Shown here in pieces: positions 1-9,833 of a stretch of 64,000 nt of DNA. Within the stretch, counting starts at the first letter, position 1. Every line of letters starts with the position of its first letter. Location: NCBI RefSeq assembly GCF_013466605.1, contig NZ_CP059162.1, forward strand, positions 310,001 through 374,000, read 5' to 3'. The notes below the pieces were generated by a model, which did not search any database, was not told the origin of the DNA, and saw only the letters and a list, made by a program, of their open reading frames with translations. The translations under genes and the position numbers were made by a program. Source of the DNA: Pseudomonas chlororaphis subsp. aurantiaca (lineage in GTDB: Bacteria > Pseudomonadota > Gammaproteobacteria > Pseudomonadales > Pseudomonadaceae).

Positions 1-661
1 CGGGGGCCTGGCTGTCGGTGCGCAAGTGATCGTAGAAACGCCAGCCACGAATCTGCTCGCGCAAATGCAGGACTTCGGGCGACGAACGCAGGTTGCCGAC
101 CTGGTCGAACAGGCTGTCGCCGCTGGAGGTGTGCTGCGCCAGCACTTCCCACTGCCGCCCCTGGCGGGCCCGCACCATGGGGCCTTGGCGATCCACCAAC
201 ACGCTGGCCGGGCGATACATCGGCCCGCTCCAGATGCTCTCGCGCTTGATCCGCGGGTCGAGGGTGAAGCGCGACGGAATTGGCACGCTATGCCCGGGCA
301 GCATGAAATGGCCGCTGGAGTCCGGCAGCCCCAGTCCGATCGAATAACCGAAGTCCTCGCCGGTAAAGCCCAGCTGCAAGCGCTTGACGGTTTTCCGGGG
401 GCCGCCCTGGATCGCCACTTCGCCACGGCTCATGCGCCGGCTGATCTGTTCCGGCCCGGCCCAGAAGGTCGATTCCAGGCCGCCTTCGCTGGCCAGCGCG
501 TTGACCACCCCGCCCTGGGCGGTTTCCGCCAGCAGGCGCAGGGCCTTGTACAGGTTGGACTTGCCGCTGCCGTTGGGACCGGTGATCAGGTTCAGCCGCT
601 CCAGCGGAATCACCAGTTTGTTGATCGAACGGTAATTGGCCACTGCCAGGGTCTTGAGCAT
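1..661 (-). CDS. AAA family ATPase, RecF/SMC-like (5' part, runs off left edge)
   Basis: The N-terminal 220 codons of a P-loop ATPase are visible; the rest lies beyond the window. The protein opens MLKTLAVANYRSI and has a textbook Walker A, GPNGSGKS, at residues 28-35, the arrangement of RecF/SMC-like ATPases in which the nucleotide loop follows a short beta-rich start. Walker B and signature motifs would be in the missing part. The ATG at 659-661 follows AAGGAG (669-674) with 7 nt spacing, which fixes the start. It is divergent from the triABC operon with about 250 nt between them. Family members act in DNA repair or in defence-like and stand-alone roles; the true function here is not assignable. 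Confidence 0.75.
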   Translation of the reverse strand, partial: MLKTLAVANYRSINKLVIPLERLNLITGPNGSGKSNLYKALRLLAETAQGGVVNALASEGGLESTFWAGPEQISRRMSRGEVAIQGGPRKTVKRLQLGFTGEDFGYSIGLGLPDSSGHFMLPGHSVPIPSRFTLDPRIKRESIWSGPMYRPASVLVDRQGPMVRARQGRQWEVLAQHTSSGDSLFDQVGNLRSSPEVLHLREQIRGWRFYDHLRTDSQAP

Positions 662-866
662 CCCGGGACTCCTTGTGCATGAAGGCGCAGTGTGCCTGAT
701 TTCTCCGGGTTCGGGCTTTATCGAAAACCACCGGACGCCGGCCGTTTGGCTCATTTGGACTCGCGCCAAATCCCTCGCAACCCGTGGTTTTATCCTGATT
801 TTCCGGGGCGTGCGCATTTATCCTGGTCCCTGTGTGCAGCGGTTGAACCCTGTTCTAAGCTCACAG

Positions 867-886
867 TCGTATCGTCACCTGTACGA
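867..886. promoter_or_regulatory. Candidate operator upstream of triA
   Basis: Inverted repeat TCGTA-N10-TACGA ends 23 nt before the triA start codon, just upstream of the AAGGAG ribosome binding site. A dyad at this place would suit a repressor of the efflux operon. No regulator gene sits next to it, so the assignment is inference. The rest of the 248-nt divergent region (662-909) shows nothing else I recognise. Confidence 0.3.
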
Positions 887-909
887 TTGCATCGCGCGAA
901 GGAGCCTGC

Positions 910-2004
910 ATGGCTGGTCTCGAATCGAAGTGGATAGTGGGTTTGACGCTGGCGGCACTACTGAGCGGTTGTGGTGCGGAGAAACCGACCGAAAAAGAGC
1001 GGCCGCGGGTGCGCGTGCAGCACGTGCAGCCTCGCGATTTCGCCGCGCAAGTGACCCTCACCGGCGATGTGCAGGCGCGGGTGCAGACCGAGTTGTCGTT
1101 CCGCGTCGGCGGCAAGATCATCCAGCGCCTGGTGGATGTCGGCGACCGGGTCACGGCCAGGCAGGTACTGGCCCGGCTCGATCCGAAAGACCTGCAGACC
1201 AATGTCGATTCCGCCGCCGCCTCGGTGTTCGCCGAGCAGGCGCGGGTCAAGCAGACCAGCGCGGCCTTCGTCCGCCAGCAGAAACTCCTGCCCAAGGGCT
1301 ACACCAGCCAGAGCGAATACGATGCCGCCCAGGCGGCGCTGCGCAGTAGCCAGAGCGCCTTGAGCGCGGCCCAGGCGCAGTTGGCCAACGCCCGCGAGCA
1401 ACTGAGCTACACCGCGCTGATCGCCGACGCGCCAGGGGTGATCACCGCGCGCCAGGCCGAGGTCGGCCAGGTGGTGCAGGCCACGGTGCCGATTTACAGC
1501 CTGGCCCGCGACGGCGAGCGTGACGCCGTGTTCAACGTCTACGAGTCGCTGCTGGTGGCCCCGCCGAAGGAAGGCGCGATCACCGTCAGCCTGCTGGACA
1601 ACCCGAACATCAAGACCACCGGCAAGGTGCGTGAAGTCACCCCGGTGGTGTCGGCGCAGAGCGGCACGGTGCAGGTCAAGGTGGCCCTCGACGGCCTGCC
1701 GGCGGGCATGGACCTGGGCTCGGTGGTCAGCGCCAGCGTCCACGCGGCCGGCCAGGCCAGTGTCGAGCTGCCCTGGGCGGCGCTGACCAAGAACCTCAAC
1801 GAACCGGCCGTGTGGCTGGTGGGCGAGGACGGCAAGACCAGCCTGCACAGCGTCACGGTGGGGCGCTACCAGACCGGCAAGGTGATCATCAGCGACGGCC
1901 TCAAGGGCGGCGAAAAAGTGGTGATCGCCGGCGGCCAGTTGCTGCACCCGGGAATGCTCGTCGAGATCGTTCCCGAGACCGGCGCCCAAGGAGCCCAGCC
2001 ATGA
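910..2004 (+). CDS. triA: RND efflux periplasmic adaptor, first of two (TriA-like)
   Basis: Membrane-fusion protein of 364 residues that would link an inner-membrane RND pump to an outer-membrane channel. It has a lipoprotein signal with lipobox LSGC (Cys21), a biotinyl-lipoyl-like segment (RVGGKIIQRLVDVGDRV, about residues 60-76), a coiled-coil hairpin (about 100-160) and C-terminal beta-barrel and membrane-proximal domains. GAAGGAG at 898-904 supports the ATG. Its TGA overlaps the ATG of a second adaptor gene, and the RND pump follows. Two different adaptors ahead of one pump is the hallmark of P. aeruginosa TriABC (triclosan efflux with OpmH), so the symbol is by architecture. Actual substrates are unknown, and no outer-membrane factor gene is present. 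Confidence 0.82.
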   Translation: MAGLESKWIVGLTLAALLSGCGAEKPTEKERPRVRVQHVQPRDFAAQVTLTGDVQARVQTELSFRVGGKIIQRLVDVGDRVTARQVLARLDPKDLQTNVDSAAASVFAEQARVKQTSAAFVRQQKLLPKGYTSQSEYDAAQAALRSSQSALSAAQAQLANAREQLSYTALIADAPGVITARQAEVGQVVQATVPIYSLARDGERDAVFNVYESLLVAPPKEGAITVSLLDNPNIKTTGKVREVTPVVSAQSGTVQVKVALDGLPAGMDLGSVVSASVHAAGQASVELPWAALTKNLNEPAVWLVGEDGKTSLHSVTVGRYQTGKVIISDGLKGGEKVVIAGGQLLHPGMLVEIVPETGAQGAQP

Positions 2005-3071
2005 AGCGCCTGTCCCTGCTGTTGTGCGCCGGCCTGACGCTGGGCGCCTGTTCCAAGGAAGAACCGGCGCCCGAGCCGGTGCGCCCGGTGCTGTCGTTCG
2101 AGGTGCGCGCCGAGTCCGAGGAAAGCCTCGGGCGGTTCGCCGGCAGCATCCAGGCCCGCTATGAAACCAACCTCGGTTTCCGGGTGCCGGGGCGCATCGC
2201 CAATCGCAATGTCGACGTCGGTGCCGAGGTGGGCAAGGGCGCCTTGCTCGCCACCCTCGACCCCACCGATCAGCAGAACCAGTTGCGTTCCGCCCAGGGC
2301 GACCTGGCCCGGGTCGAGGCGCAATGGATCAATGCCCAGGCCAACGCCCGGCGCCAGCAGCAGCTGTTCGACCGCGGCGTCGGCGCCCAGGCGCAACTGG
2401 ACATCGCCCAGACCGACCTGAAGACCACCCGCGCCTCCCTGGAGCAGGCCAGGGCCGCGGTCCGCCAGGCCCGTGATCAGCTCGCCTACAGCGAGCTGCG
2501 CACCGATCACGGCGGCGTGGTCACCGCCTGGAGCGCCGAGGCCGGCCAGGTGGTCAGCGCCGGCCAGCAGGTGGTGACCCTGGCCCGTCCGGACATCAAG
2601 GAAGCGGTGATCGACCTGCCGGCATCCCTGGTGGACCAGTTGCCGGCCGACGTGGTGTTCAAGGTCGCCTCGCAGCTGGACCCGAGCATCAACACCACCG
2701 CCATCGTGCGTGAAATCGAACCCCAGGCGCAGAGCGCCACCCGCACCCGGCGCTCGCGCCTGACCCTGACCGAAACCCCCGAAGCCTTCCGCCTCGGCAC
2801 GGCCATCAGCGTGACCCTCAGCTCCGCCATCGTCCCGCGCACCGAGGTGCCGCTGTCGGCCCTGCAGGAGGTGGACGGCCAGACCCGGGTCTGGATCGTC
2901 GACCCGCAGGCACGGACCGTGGCGCCGCGGGAGGTCACGGTGCTCAGTCGCGACCATGATTCGGCGTTGATCGGCAGCGGGATCAAGATCGGCGAGCGGG
3001 TGGTGAGCGCCGGCGTGAACAGCCTCAAACCGGGGCAGAAAGTCAAAATCGACGAGGACAGCCCACGATGA
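2001..3071 (+). CDS. triB: RND efflux periplasmic adaptor, second of two (TriB-like)
   Basis: Second membrane-fusion protein (356 residues), starting in the ATGA that ends triA and ending in an ATGA shared with triC. Both overlaps imply translational coupling. The signal peptide ends in lipobox LGAC (Cys17), so this too is a predicted lipoprotein. After it come a lipoyl-like segment (VPGRIANRNVDVGAEVGKG), a hairpin rich in Gln, Ala and Arg (about residues 90-150) and C-terminal beta domains. It is clearly diverged from the first adaptor, so the pair is not a recent duplication. In TriABC both adaptors are needed for function; that is family knowledge, not shown here. Confidence 0.82.
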   Translation: MKRLSLLLCAGLTLGACSKEEPAPEPVRPVLSFEVRAESEESLGRFAGSIQARYETNLGFRVPGRIANRNVDVGAEVGKGALLATLDPTDQQNQLRSAQGDLARVEAQWINAQANARRQQQLFDRGVGAQAQLDIAQTDLKTTRASLEQARAAVRQARDQLAYSELRTDHGGVVTAWSAEAGQVVSAGQQVVTLARPDIKEAVIDLPASLVDQLPADVVFKVASQLDPSINTTAIVREIEPQAQSATRTRRSRLTLTETPEAFRLGTAISVTLSSAIVPRTEVPLSALQEVDGQTRVWIVDPQARTVAPREVTVLSRDHDSALIGSGIKIGERVVSAGVNSLKPGQKVKIDEDSPR

Positions 3072-6000
3072 CGCCGGCCACAAAAGGAAGCTTCAATTTA
3101 TCCGAGTGGGCCATCAAGCATCAGTCGTTCGTCTGGTACCTGATGTTCGTCGCCCTGCTGATGGGCGTGTTCTCCTACATGAACCTGGGGCGCGAGGAAG
3201 ACCCGTCCTTCACCATCAAGACCATGGTCATCCAGACCCGCTGGCCGGGCGCGACCCAGGAGGAAACCCTCAAGCAGGTCACCGACCGCATCGAGAAAAA
3301 ACTCGAAGAGCTGGACTCCCTCGACTACGTGAAAAGCTACACCCGCCCCGGCGAGTCGACGGTGTTCGTCTACCTGCGCGACACCACCAGCGGCAAGGAC
3401 ATTCCCGAGATCTGGTATCAGGTGCGCAAGAAGATCAACGACATTCGCGGCGACTTCCCCCAGGGCCTGCAAGGGCCGGGATTCAACGACGAGTTCGGTG
3501 ACGTGTTCGGCTCGGTCTACGCCTTTACCGCCGACGGCCTGAGCATGCGCCAGTTGCGCGATTACGTGGAGCAGGTGCGCGCCGAGGTCCGCGAGGTGCC
3601 GAACCTGGGCAAGGTGGAAATGGTCGGCGAGCAGGACGAAGTCATCTACCTGAACTTCTCCACGCGCAAGCTGGCGGCGCTGGGCATCGACCAGCGCCAG
3701 GTCCTGCAGAGCCTGCAAGCGCAGAATGCGGTGACCCCGGCCGGGGTCATCGAAGCCGGGCCGGAGCGGATTTCCGTGCGCACCTCGGGGCAGTTCGCCT
3801 CGGAGAAAGACCTGGCCACGGTCAACCTGCGCCTCAACGAACGCTTCTATCGCCTGGCGGATATCGCCGAGATCAGCCGCGGCTACGTCGACCCTTCGAC
3901 GCCGCAGTTTCGCTACAACGGCCAGCCGGCCATCGGCCTGGCGATCGCCATGAAGAAGGGCGGCAACATCCAGGACTTCGGCAAGGCCCTGCACGCCAAG
4001 ATGGACCAGCTCACCGCCGAGCTGCCGGTGGGCGTAGGCGTACACACGGTGTCGGACCAGGCCGAGGTGGTGGAAAAAGCCGTCGGCGGCTTTACCAGCG
4101 CGCTGTTCGAGGCGGTGGTGATCGTGCTGGTGGTGAGTTTCGTCAGCCTGGGCATGCGCGCCGGGCTGGTGGTGGCGTGCTCGATTCCGCTGGTGCTGGC
4201 GATGGTCTTCGTCTTCATGGAATACAGCGGCATCACCATGCAGCGGATTTCCCTCGGTGCATTGATCATCGCCCTGGGGCTGTTGGTGGACGACGCGATG
4301 ATCACCGTGGAGATGATGGTCACGCGCCTGGAGATGGGCGAGACCAAGGAGCAGGCGGCGACCTTCGCCTACACCTCCACGGCCTTCCCGATGCTCACCG
4401 GGACCCTGGTGACGGTCGCCGGCTTCGTGCCCATCGGCCTCAACGCCAGCTCCGCCGGCGAGTACACCTTCACCCTGTTCGCGGTGATCGCCGTGGCCAT
4501 GCTGGTGTCGTGGATAGTCGCCGTGCTGTTCGCCCCGGTGATCGGCGTGCATATCCTCAGCACCAATGTGAAGCCCCATTCCGAGGAGCCGGGCCGCATC
4601 GGCCGCGCCTTCAACGGTGGCCTGCTGTGGGCCATGCGCAACCGCTGGTGGGCCATCGGCATCACCGTCCTGGTGTTCGTGCTGTCGGTGGTCGGCATGC
4701 GCTTCGTGCAGAACCAGTTCTTCCCGTCCTCGGACCGGCCGGAGATTCTCGTCGACCTCAACCTGCCGCAGAACGCCTCGATCGCCGAGACCCGCATGGC
4801 GGTGGATCGCCTGGAGGCGACCCTCAAGGACGATCCGGACATCGTGCGCTGGAGCACCTATATCGGCGAAGGCGCGATTCGTTTCTACCTGCCGCTGGAC
4901 CAGCAACTGCAGAACCCCTACTACGCGCAGCTGGTGATCGTCAGCAAGGGCCTGGAGTCGCGCACGGCGTTGACCGAGCGTCTGAAAAAACGCCTGCGCG
5001 ACGACTTCGTCGGCATCGGCAGCTACGTCCAGGCCCTGGAAATGGGCCCGCCGGTGGGGCGGCCGATCCAGTACCGGGTCAGCGGCAAGGACATCGACCA
5101 GGTGCGCAAGCACGCCATCGAGCTGGCCACCGAACTGGACAAGAACTCGCACATCGGCGAGACCATCTACGACTGGAACGAGCCGGGCAAAGTCCTGCGC
5201 ATCGACATCGCTCAGGACAAGGCCCGCCAGCTGGGGTTGTCTTCGGAGGACGTGGCGCAGTTGATGAACAGCATCGTCAGCGGCTCCACCGTGACCCAGG
5301 TGCATGACGACATCTACCTGATCAACGTGGTCGGCCGGGCCGACGACAGCGAGCGCGGTTCCCCGGAAACCCTGCAGAACCTGCAGATCGTCAACCCCAA
5401 CGGCACCTCGATTCCGCTGCTGGCCTTCGCCACGGTGCGCTACGAACTGGAGCAGCCGCTGGTCTGGCGGCGCGACCGCAAACCGACCATCACCATCAAG
5501 GCCTCGGTGCGTGACGAAATCCAGCCGACCGACCTGGTCAGGCTGCTCAAGCCGGATATCGACAAGTTCGCCGCCAGCCTGCCGGTCGGTTATTCGGTGG
5601 CTACCGGCGGTACGGTGGAGGAGAGCGGCAAGGCCCAGGGGCCGATCGCCAAGGTGGTGCCGTTGATGCTGTTCCTCATGGCGACCTTCCTGATGATCCA
5701 GCTGCACAGCGTGCAGAAGCTGTTCCTGGTGGCCAGCGTCGCGCCCCTGGGGCTGATCGGCGTGGTCCTGGCGCTGGTGCCGACGGGCACGCCCATGGGC
5801 TTTGTGGCGATCCTCGGGATTCTCGCGCTGATCGGCATCATCATCCGCAACTCGGTGATCCTGGTGACCCAGATCGACGAATTCGAGCGAGCCGGTCATT
5901 CATCCTGGGATGCGGTGGTGCAAGCCACCGAGCACCGTCGCCGGCCGATCCTGCTAACCGCTGCGGCGGCCAGCCTGGGCATGATCCCCATCGCCCGGGA

Positions 6001-6133
6001 AGTGTTCTGGGGGCCGATGGCCTACGCCATGATCGGCGGCATCATCGTCGCCACCCTGCTGACGCTGCTGTTCCTGCCGGCGCTGTATGTGGCCTGGTAC
6101 AAGATCAAGGAGCCGAAGAAAGAGGCGGCCTGA
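3068..6133 (+). CDS. triC: RND efflux pump inner-membrane transporter (TriC-like)
   Basis: Proton-driven RND transporter of 1021 residues, normal for the HAE1/AcrB class. It has an N-terminal membrane helix (about residues 20-40), a large periplasmic loop, a helix bundle with the proton-relay acidic pair in GLLVDDAMITVEMM (about residue 400), a second periplasmic loop and a C-terminal helix bundle ending near residue 1010. Its first half reads REEDPSFTIKTMVIQT and PGATQEETLKQVTDRIEKK, typical of the TriC/multidrug branch rather than heavy-metal CusA. The start overlaps triB. Downstream is a REP pair and no obvious strong terminator. The likely role is export of hydrophobic biocides or metabolites. 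Confidence 0.88.
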   Translation: MTPATKGSFNLSEWAIKHQSFVWYLMFVALLMGVFSYMNLGREEDPSFTIKTMVIQTRWPGATQEETLKQVTDRIEKKLEELDSLDYVKSYTRPGESTVFVYLRDTTSGKDIPEIWYQVRKKINDIRGDFPQGLQGPGFNDEFGDVFGSVYAFTADGLSMRQLRDYVEQVRAEVREVPNLGKVEMVGEQDEVIYLNFSTRKLAALGIDQRQVLQSLQAQNAVTPAGVIEAGPERISVRTSGQFASEKDLATVNLRLNERFYRLADIAEISRGYVDPSTPQFRYNGQPAIGLAIAMKKGGNIQDFGKALHAKMDQLTAELPVGVGVHTVSDQAEVVEKAVGGFTSALFEAVVIVLVVSFVSLGMRAGLVVACSIPLVLAMVFVFMEYSGITMQRISLGALIIALGLLVDDAMITVEMMVTRLEMGETKEQAATFAYTSTAFPMLTGTLVTVAGFVPIGLNASSAGEYTFTLFAVIAVAMLVSWIVAVLFAPVIGVHILSTNVKPHSEEPGRIGRAFNGGLLWAMRNRWWAIGITVLVFVLSVVGMRFVQNQFFPSSDRPEILVDLNLPQNASIAETRMAVDRLEATLKDDPDIVRWSTYIGEGAIRFYLPLDQQLQNPYYAQLVIVSKGLESRTALTERLKKRLRDDFVGIGSYVQALEMGPPVGRPIQYRVSGKDIDQVRKHAIELATELDKNSHIGETIYDWNEPGKVLRIDIAQDKARQLGLSSEDVAQLMNSIVSGSTVTQVHDDIYLINVVGRADDSERGSPETLQNLQIVNPNGTSIPLLAFATVRYELEQPLVWRRDRKPTITIKASVRDEIQPTDLVRLLKPDIDKFAASLPVGYSVATGGTVEESGKAQGPIAKVVPLMLFLMATFLMIQLHSVQKLFLVASVAPLGLIGVVLALVPTGTPMGFVAILGILALIGIIIRNSVILVTQIDEFERAGHSSWDAVVQATEHRRRPILLTAAAASLGMIPIAREVFWGPMAYAMIGGIIVATLLTLLFLPALYVAWYKIKEPKKEAA

Positions 6134-6162
6134 GACAGATATCCGTCTGACAGAACGCCGTT

Positions 6163-6241
6163 GCCGGGCAAGCCTCGCTCCTACAGATGTATACATAGTC
6201 TTCTGTAGGAGCAGGGGGGACGCCTAGTTCTTGCCCGCGAT
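6163..6241. repeat. REP pair, family A
   Basis: Two inverted copies of the Pseudomonas REP core (GGGCAAGCCTCGCTCCTACAG and its reverse complement, the right copy degenerate) flank a 15-nt loop between convergent triC and the methyltransferase gene. It could form a long stem-loop at both 3' ends. Confidence 0.8.
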
Positions 6242-6271
6242 CCAGGCGCTACGGTCTATCTGGCAAACCGC

Positions 6272-6898
6272 TCAAACCTTGCGCCACACACTCGCCAGCC
6301 ACGGCTGCTGTTCCCGCGGCAAACCGGCGGGTCGGTAGTAATGCTCCAGCTCGACAAACCCCGCCGCCGTCAGTAAGCGCTGCCACGCCGCCAGGTCGTG
6401 GTAGGCGCCATAACGCGCGCCGTTCCAGCCTTCGCGGTTGTCGCCGCGCGGGTTGGAGCTGAACAGCACGCCGCGGGGTTTCAGCGTGGCATGCAGCTGG
6501 CGCAGCACCCGTGGCAGCTCCTGCGAGGGGATATGGAACAGCACGGCATTGGCGAAGATGCCGTCGAAGCGTTCGGCGGGCAGGTCGAGCTTGAGGAAGT
6601 CCTGCTGCCAGACCTCGCAACCGCTGTCGTCGCGGGCCATCTGGGCAAAACGCTCGGAGCCGTCGAGGCCGATGGCGACATGACCGAGGCGGGTGAAGGT
6701 CCGCAGGTCGCGCCCGGGGCCGCAGCCGAAGTCCAGCAGGGTGAAGGGCGCCGTGCCCTGGATATGCCGCAACAGTGCGTCGATGTTCTGGCTGACATCG
6801 TGGTCGCGGGTGCCTTCGCGGAAATCTTCGGCCACCTGGTTGTAGTGACCCAGGGTGGTGGAGGTGATCTGGTCGAGGTCGGTGGGGGCGAGTTTCAT
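6272..6898 (-). CDS. Class I SAM-dependent methyltransferase
   Basis: A 208-residue Rossmann-fold methyltransferase. The AdoMet-binding motif I is LDFGCGPG (residues 55-62), the acidic motif II follows in GLDGSERF, and a post-motif segment FANAVLFHIP resembles the Methyltransf_11/25 group acting on small molecules. It stands alone between a REP pair and another REP element, convergent with triC, so context does not reveal a substrate. The first ATG gives a complete N-terminal helix. Confidence 0.85.
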   Translation of the reverse strand: MKLAPTDLDQITSTTLGHYNQVAEDFREGTRDHDVSQNIDALLRHIQGTAPFTLLDFGCGPGRDLRTFTRLGHVAIGLDGSERFAQMARDDSGCEVWQQDFLKLDLPAERFDGIFANAVLFHIPSQELPRVLRQLHATLKPRGVLFSSNPRGDNREGWNGARYGAYHDLAAWQRLLTAAGFVELEHYYRPAGLPREQQPWLASVWRKV

Positions 6899-6962
6899 GG
6901 CGGGCTACGCAGAGAAAGGGGGGAATGGTCCGAATATACCCCATGTCTGGCGCACTGGTTCC

Positions 6963-7065
6963 CTGTAGCCGCTGCCGAAGGCTGCGATCGGCTGCGAAGC
7001 GGCCGTGCTCTTGAGAGCGCCGAAGGCCCTTCGGGCCTTATCGCAGCCTGCGGCAGCGGCTACAG
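6963..7065. repeat. REP pair, family B
   Basis: Outer arms CTGTAGCCGCTGCCG and CGGCAGCGGCTACAG, inner arms CGAAGGC / GCCTTCG-like. It lies between metI (3' end) and the methyltransferase promoter and may act as a transcription terminator or RNA stabiliser. Confidence 0.85.
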
Positions 7066-7094
7066 GTTATTCGTCACAACGAAGGTGGCGTTTC

Positions 7095-7739
7095 TCAACG
7101 TTTGTTGAGCACCCGCGCCAGGCGGTCGCCGCCGAGCTGGATCGCCGCGACGAGGATCACCAGCAGCACGATCACCGTGAGCATGATCTGGCTGTCGAAA
7201 CGCTGGTAACCGTAGCGATAGGCGATGTCCCCCAGGCCGCCGGCGCCGATGGCCCCGGCCATGGCCGAGGAGTTGATCATGGTCACCAGGGTGATGGTGA
7301 AGCCGCCGACGATGCCCGGCAGCGCCTCCGGCAACAGCACATGCCGGACGATGTGCCAGCGCCGGCAGCCCATGGCCTGGGCGGCTTCGATCAGGCCGTG
7401 GTCGACTTCGCGCAGGCTGACCTCGGCGATCCGCGCGAAGAACGGCGTGGCGGCGATGGTCAGTGGCACCACCGCTGCCCAGACACCGTAGGTGGTGCCG
7501 ACGATCAGCCGGGTGAAGGGGATCAGCGCCACCATCAGGATCAGGAACGGGATCGAGCGGAACAGGTTGACGAAGGCCCCCAGCACGCTGTTCAGCCTGG
7601 GCGCTTCGTAGATCCCGCCCTTGCCGCTGGTGACCAGGATCACCGCCAGCGGAATGCCCGCGAGCAAGGCGATCAGCGACGACACGCCGACCATCAGGAA
7701 GGTATCGATAACGCCCTGGAGCAAGCGATCAAACCACAT
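7095..7739 (-). CDS. metI: Methionine-type ABC transporter permease (MetI)
   Basis: Inner-membrane permease of 214 residues with about five transmembrane helices and the cytoplasmic EAA loop ([20 protein letters not shown]) that docks onto the ATPase. Length and start ([16 protein letters not shown]) match MetI of the methionine/MUT family. It overlaps the 3' end of the ATPase gene by 11 nt and is the last gene of metQ-metN-metI. Because an FMN monooxygenase and SfnB genes lie directly upstream, this copy may serve organosulfur scavenging as well as, or instead of, methionine. That is inference. Confidence 0.9.
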   Translation of the reverse strand: MWFDRLLQGVIDTFLMVGVSSLIALLAGIPLAVILVTSGKGGIYEAPRLNSVLGAFVNLFRSIPFLILMVALIPFTRLIVGTTYGVWAAVVPLTIAATPFFARIAEVSLREVDHGLIEAAQAMGCRRWHIVRHVLLPEALPGIVGGFTITLVTMINSSAMAGAIGAGGLGDIAYRYGYQRFDSQIMLTVIVLLVILVAAIQLGGDRLARVLNKR

Positions 7740-8877
7740 AACCCAGCACCTCTACCTGTTGTGTCCATTGCTTGTGCAAAAAGTGCTGCGCGCGCAGGCG
7801 TTGTTCCTCGGCGTCCAGGGACGAGCCGCTGACCGCCAGCAGCAGTTGCCCCAGGGCATGCCCCTGGATCCGTTCCACGCCGCCGTGCAGCAGCCGTACG
7901 CGTCCGCCCAGGGTGCTGAACAGCGCGGCCAGGTCCGGCTCGTCGCTGGTCCTGCCGGTGAACTGCACGCGCAATACCACCGCCGCGTCCGAAGACGTCG
8001 GCTGGGCTTGCAGGCGGTTTTGCAGCTCCTCCGGCAAGCCGTGCTGCAAGGGCGCCAGCAGGGTCTTGCTGACCTCGTGCTGCGGGTTGCCGAACACTTC
8101 CCAGACCGGCCCCTGCTCGACGATATGCCCGTGCTCGAGCACCACCACCCGATCGCAGATATCGCGGATCACCGCCATCTCGTGGGTGATCAGGATGATG
8201 GTCAGGCCCAGGCGCTGGTTGATCTGTTTGAGCAGGCCGAGGATCGACTGGGTGGTTTCCGGGTCCAGCGCCGAGGTGGCCTCGTCGCACAGCAGGATCG
8301 CCGGGTCGTGGACCAGAGCCCGGGCGATGCCCACCCGCTGTTTCTGCCCGCCCGAGAGTTGCGCCGGGTAGGCTTTGTGCTTGTCCTTCAGACCCACCAG
8401 TTCCAGCAGTTCGCGCACCTTGCGCTCGCGCTGTTCCTTGGGCACGCCGGCCACCTTCAGCGGCAGCTCGACGTTCTGCCACACGGTCTTGGCCGACATC
8501 AGGTTGAAGTGCTGGAAGATCATGCCGATGCGCCGGCGCAGCTCCACCAGGCGATCTTCGTCGAAGTCGCCGATGTCCACCTGATCGATCAGCACCCGGC
8601 CGCCCGACGGCTGTTCCAGGCGGTTGATGGTGCGGATCAGCGACGACTTGCCGGCGCCGCTGCGGCCGATGATGCCGAACACTTCGCCGCGCTGGATCGC
8701 CAGGTCGATACCGTGCAGGGCCTGCACCGGGCCTTGCTGGCCCTGGTAGGTCTTGGTCAGGCCGATGAAGCGCACATGGGCCCGGTTCAGCTCCGGGTGC
8801 AGTTCGGCCTGCTGTGCGTTTTGCGGCTGTTCGGGCGGCTGCGTGGCCGTCTTGTGCGGGAGATAGGCGACGCTCAT
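7729..8877 (-). CDS. metN: Methionine-type ABC transporter ATPase (MetN)
   Basis: ATPase subunit of 382 residues. Walker [10 protein letters not shown], signature [10 protein letters not shown], Walker [13 protein letters not shown] and a switch His in ILITHEM are present. The C-terminal 80 residues form the NIL/ACT-like regulatory domain ([15 protein letters not shown]), which in MetN senses intracellular methionine. There is an N-terminal extension of about 35 residues rich in Gln and Pro before the ABC domain. The ATG at 8875-8877 starts just inside the end of metQ (stop at 8879), which suggests coupling; an upstream in-frame codon at 8940 would lie inside metQ and is unlikely. Confidence 0.9.
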   Translation of the reverse strand: MSVAYLPHKTATQPPEQPQNAQQAELHPELNRAHVRFIGLTKTYQGQQGPVQALHGIDLAIQRGEVFGIIGRSGAGKSSLIRTINRLEQPSGGRVLIDQVDIGDFDEDRLVELRRRIGMIFQHFNLMSAKTVWQNVELPLKVAGVPKEQRERKVRELLELVGLKDKHKAYPAQLSGGQKQRVGIARALVHDPAILLCDEATSALDPETTQSILGLLKQINQRLGLTIILITHEMAVIRDICDRVVVLEHGHIVEQGPVWEVFGNPQHEVSKTLLAPLQHGLPEELQNRLQAQPTSSDAAVVLRVQFTGRTSDEPDLAALFSTLGGRVRLLHGGVERIQGHALGQLLLAVSGSSLDAEEQRLRAQHFLHKQWTQQVEVLGYVV

Positions 8878-8878
8878 C

Positions 8879-9688
8879 TCAACCTTCCCAGCCGGCTTGG
8901 TAGAGCTTGCCGTGGGCTTTATCCAGGGCGGCGCGCACAACCGGCGAATGCTGGTAGATGTCGACGAACTTGATCAGCCGCGGGTCGGTCTTGCTCTTGG
9001 GCTGGATCACGAACTGGATCACATATTCCTTGTGGTCGAGGCCGTCGAACAGCAGCGCCGAACCGGCATCGAAGGTCTTGGCCAGGCGGATATAGGCCGG
9101 GTAGCCCTGCACCAGGTCGGCGTCGTCATAGGCGCGTACCAGTTGCACGGCCTCGACCTGGAGGATCTTCAGTTTCTTCGGGTTGGCGACTATGTCGTCC
9201 TCGGTGGCCTTGTAGCCGACGCCCGGCTTGAGGCTGATCAGGCCGGCCTTGGCCAGCAGTTGCAAGCCGCGACCGCTGTTGATCGGGTCGTTGGCGATGG
9301 CCACCGTGGCGCCTTCGGGCAGCTCGTCGAAGCTTTTGTATTTCTTCGAGTACAGGCCGACGTTGTTGATGACCCCCGGGGCGAACGGCACCAGGTCGAA
9401 ACCGGCGGCGGCCTTGGCGTTTTCCAGGAACGGGATGTGCTGGAAGTAGTTCACGTCGATATCGCCGGCGGCCAGGCTGACGTTCGGCGCGATCCAGTCG
9501 CTGAACTCCACCAGTTCGACTTTCAGGCCCTGTTTGCCGGCCTCTTCGACGGCGGCCTCCAGGGGAATGGCGAAGGCGGCGGTGGTGCCGACTTTCAGCG
9601 GCGCGTCGGCGGCGAATACCGCGCTGCCGAACAGTCCGAGGGCGAGGGCCAGTGCTTTGACTGGGTGGCTGAGGCGTTTGCTTTTCAT
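8879..9688 (-). CDS. metQ: MetQ/NlpA-family substrate-binding protein
   Basis: Periplasmic binding protein of 269 residues. The signal peptide ends in SAVFAA, and there is no lipobox Cys, so it should be a soluble periplasmic protein rather than the lipoprotein seen in E. coli MetQ. Family hallmarks are [13 protein letters not shown] near the N-terminus and [11 protein letters not shown] (residues about 80-90) in the ligand cleft. It heads metQNI and is separated by a REP pair from an FMN-dependent monooxygenase and sfnB genes upstream. The ligand could be methionine or another small organosulfur compound. Confidence 0.88.
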   Translation of the reverse strand: MKSKRLSHPVKALALALGLFGSAVFAADAPLKVGTTAAFAIPLEAAVEEAGKQGLKVELVEFSDWIAPNVSLAAGDIDVNYFQHIPFLENAKAAAGFDLVPFAPGVINNVGLYSKKYKSFDELPEGATVAIANDPINSGRGLQLLAKAGLISLKPGVGYKATEDDIVANPKKLKILQVEAVQLVRAYDDADLVQGYPAYIRLAKTFDAGSALLFDGLDHKEYVIQFVIQPKSKTDPRLIKFVDIYQHSPVVRAALDKAHGKLYQAGWEG

Positions 9689-9727
9689 GGTCTTGGTTCC
9701 AGTCAGTGCGTTAGATATTCAGGTGAC

Positions 9728-9831
9728 CTGTAGCCGCTGTCGCAGGCTGCGATAAGGCCCGAAGGGCCTTCCAACGATCTCAAGAGCACGTCCTCTTCGA
9801 GGCCGATCGCAGCCTGCGGCAGCGGCTACAG
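9728..9831. repeat. REP pair, family B
   Basis: Arms CTGTAGCCGCTGTCGCAGG and CCTGCGGCAGCGGCTACAG enclose an inner CCCGAAGGGCC hairpin. It separates metQNI from the monooxygenase operon on the same strand, so it may terminate the upstream operon. Confidence 0.85.
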
Positions 9832-9833
9832 GG

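Noticed and set aside
3098..5899. 933-codon open frame on the minus strand opposite triC
   Set aside because: Shadow frame produced by GC-rich third positions; it is His/Asp/Gln-rich without domain motifs, while the plus strand encodes a full RND pump.
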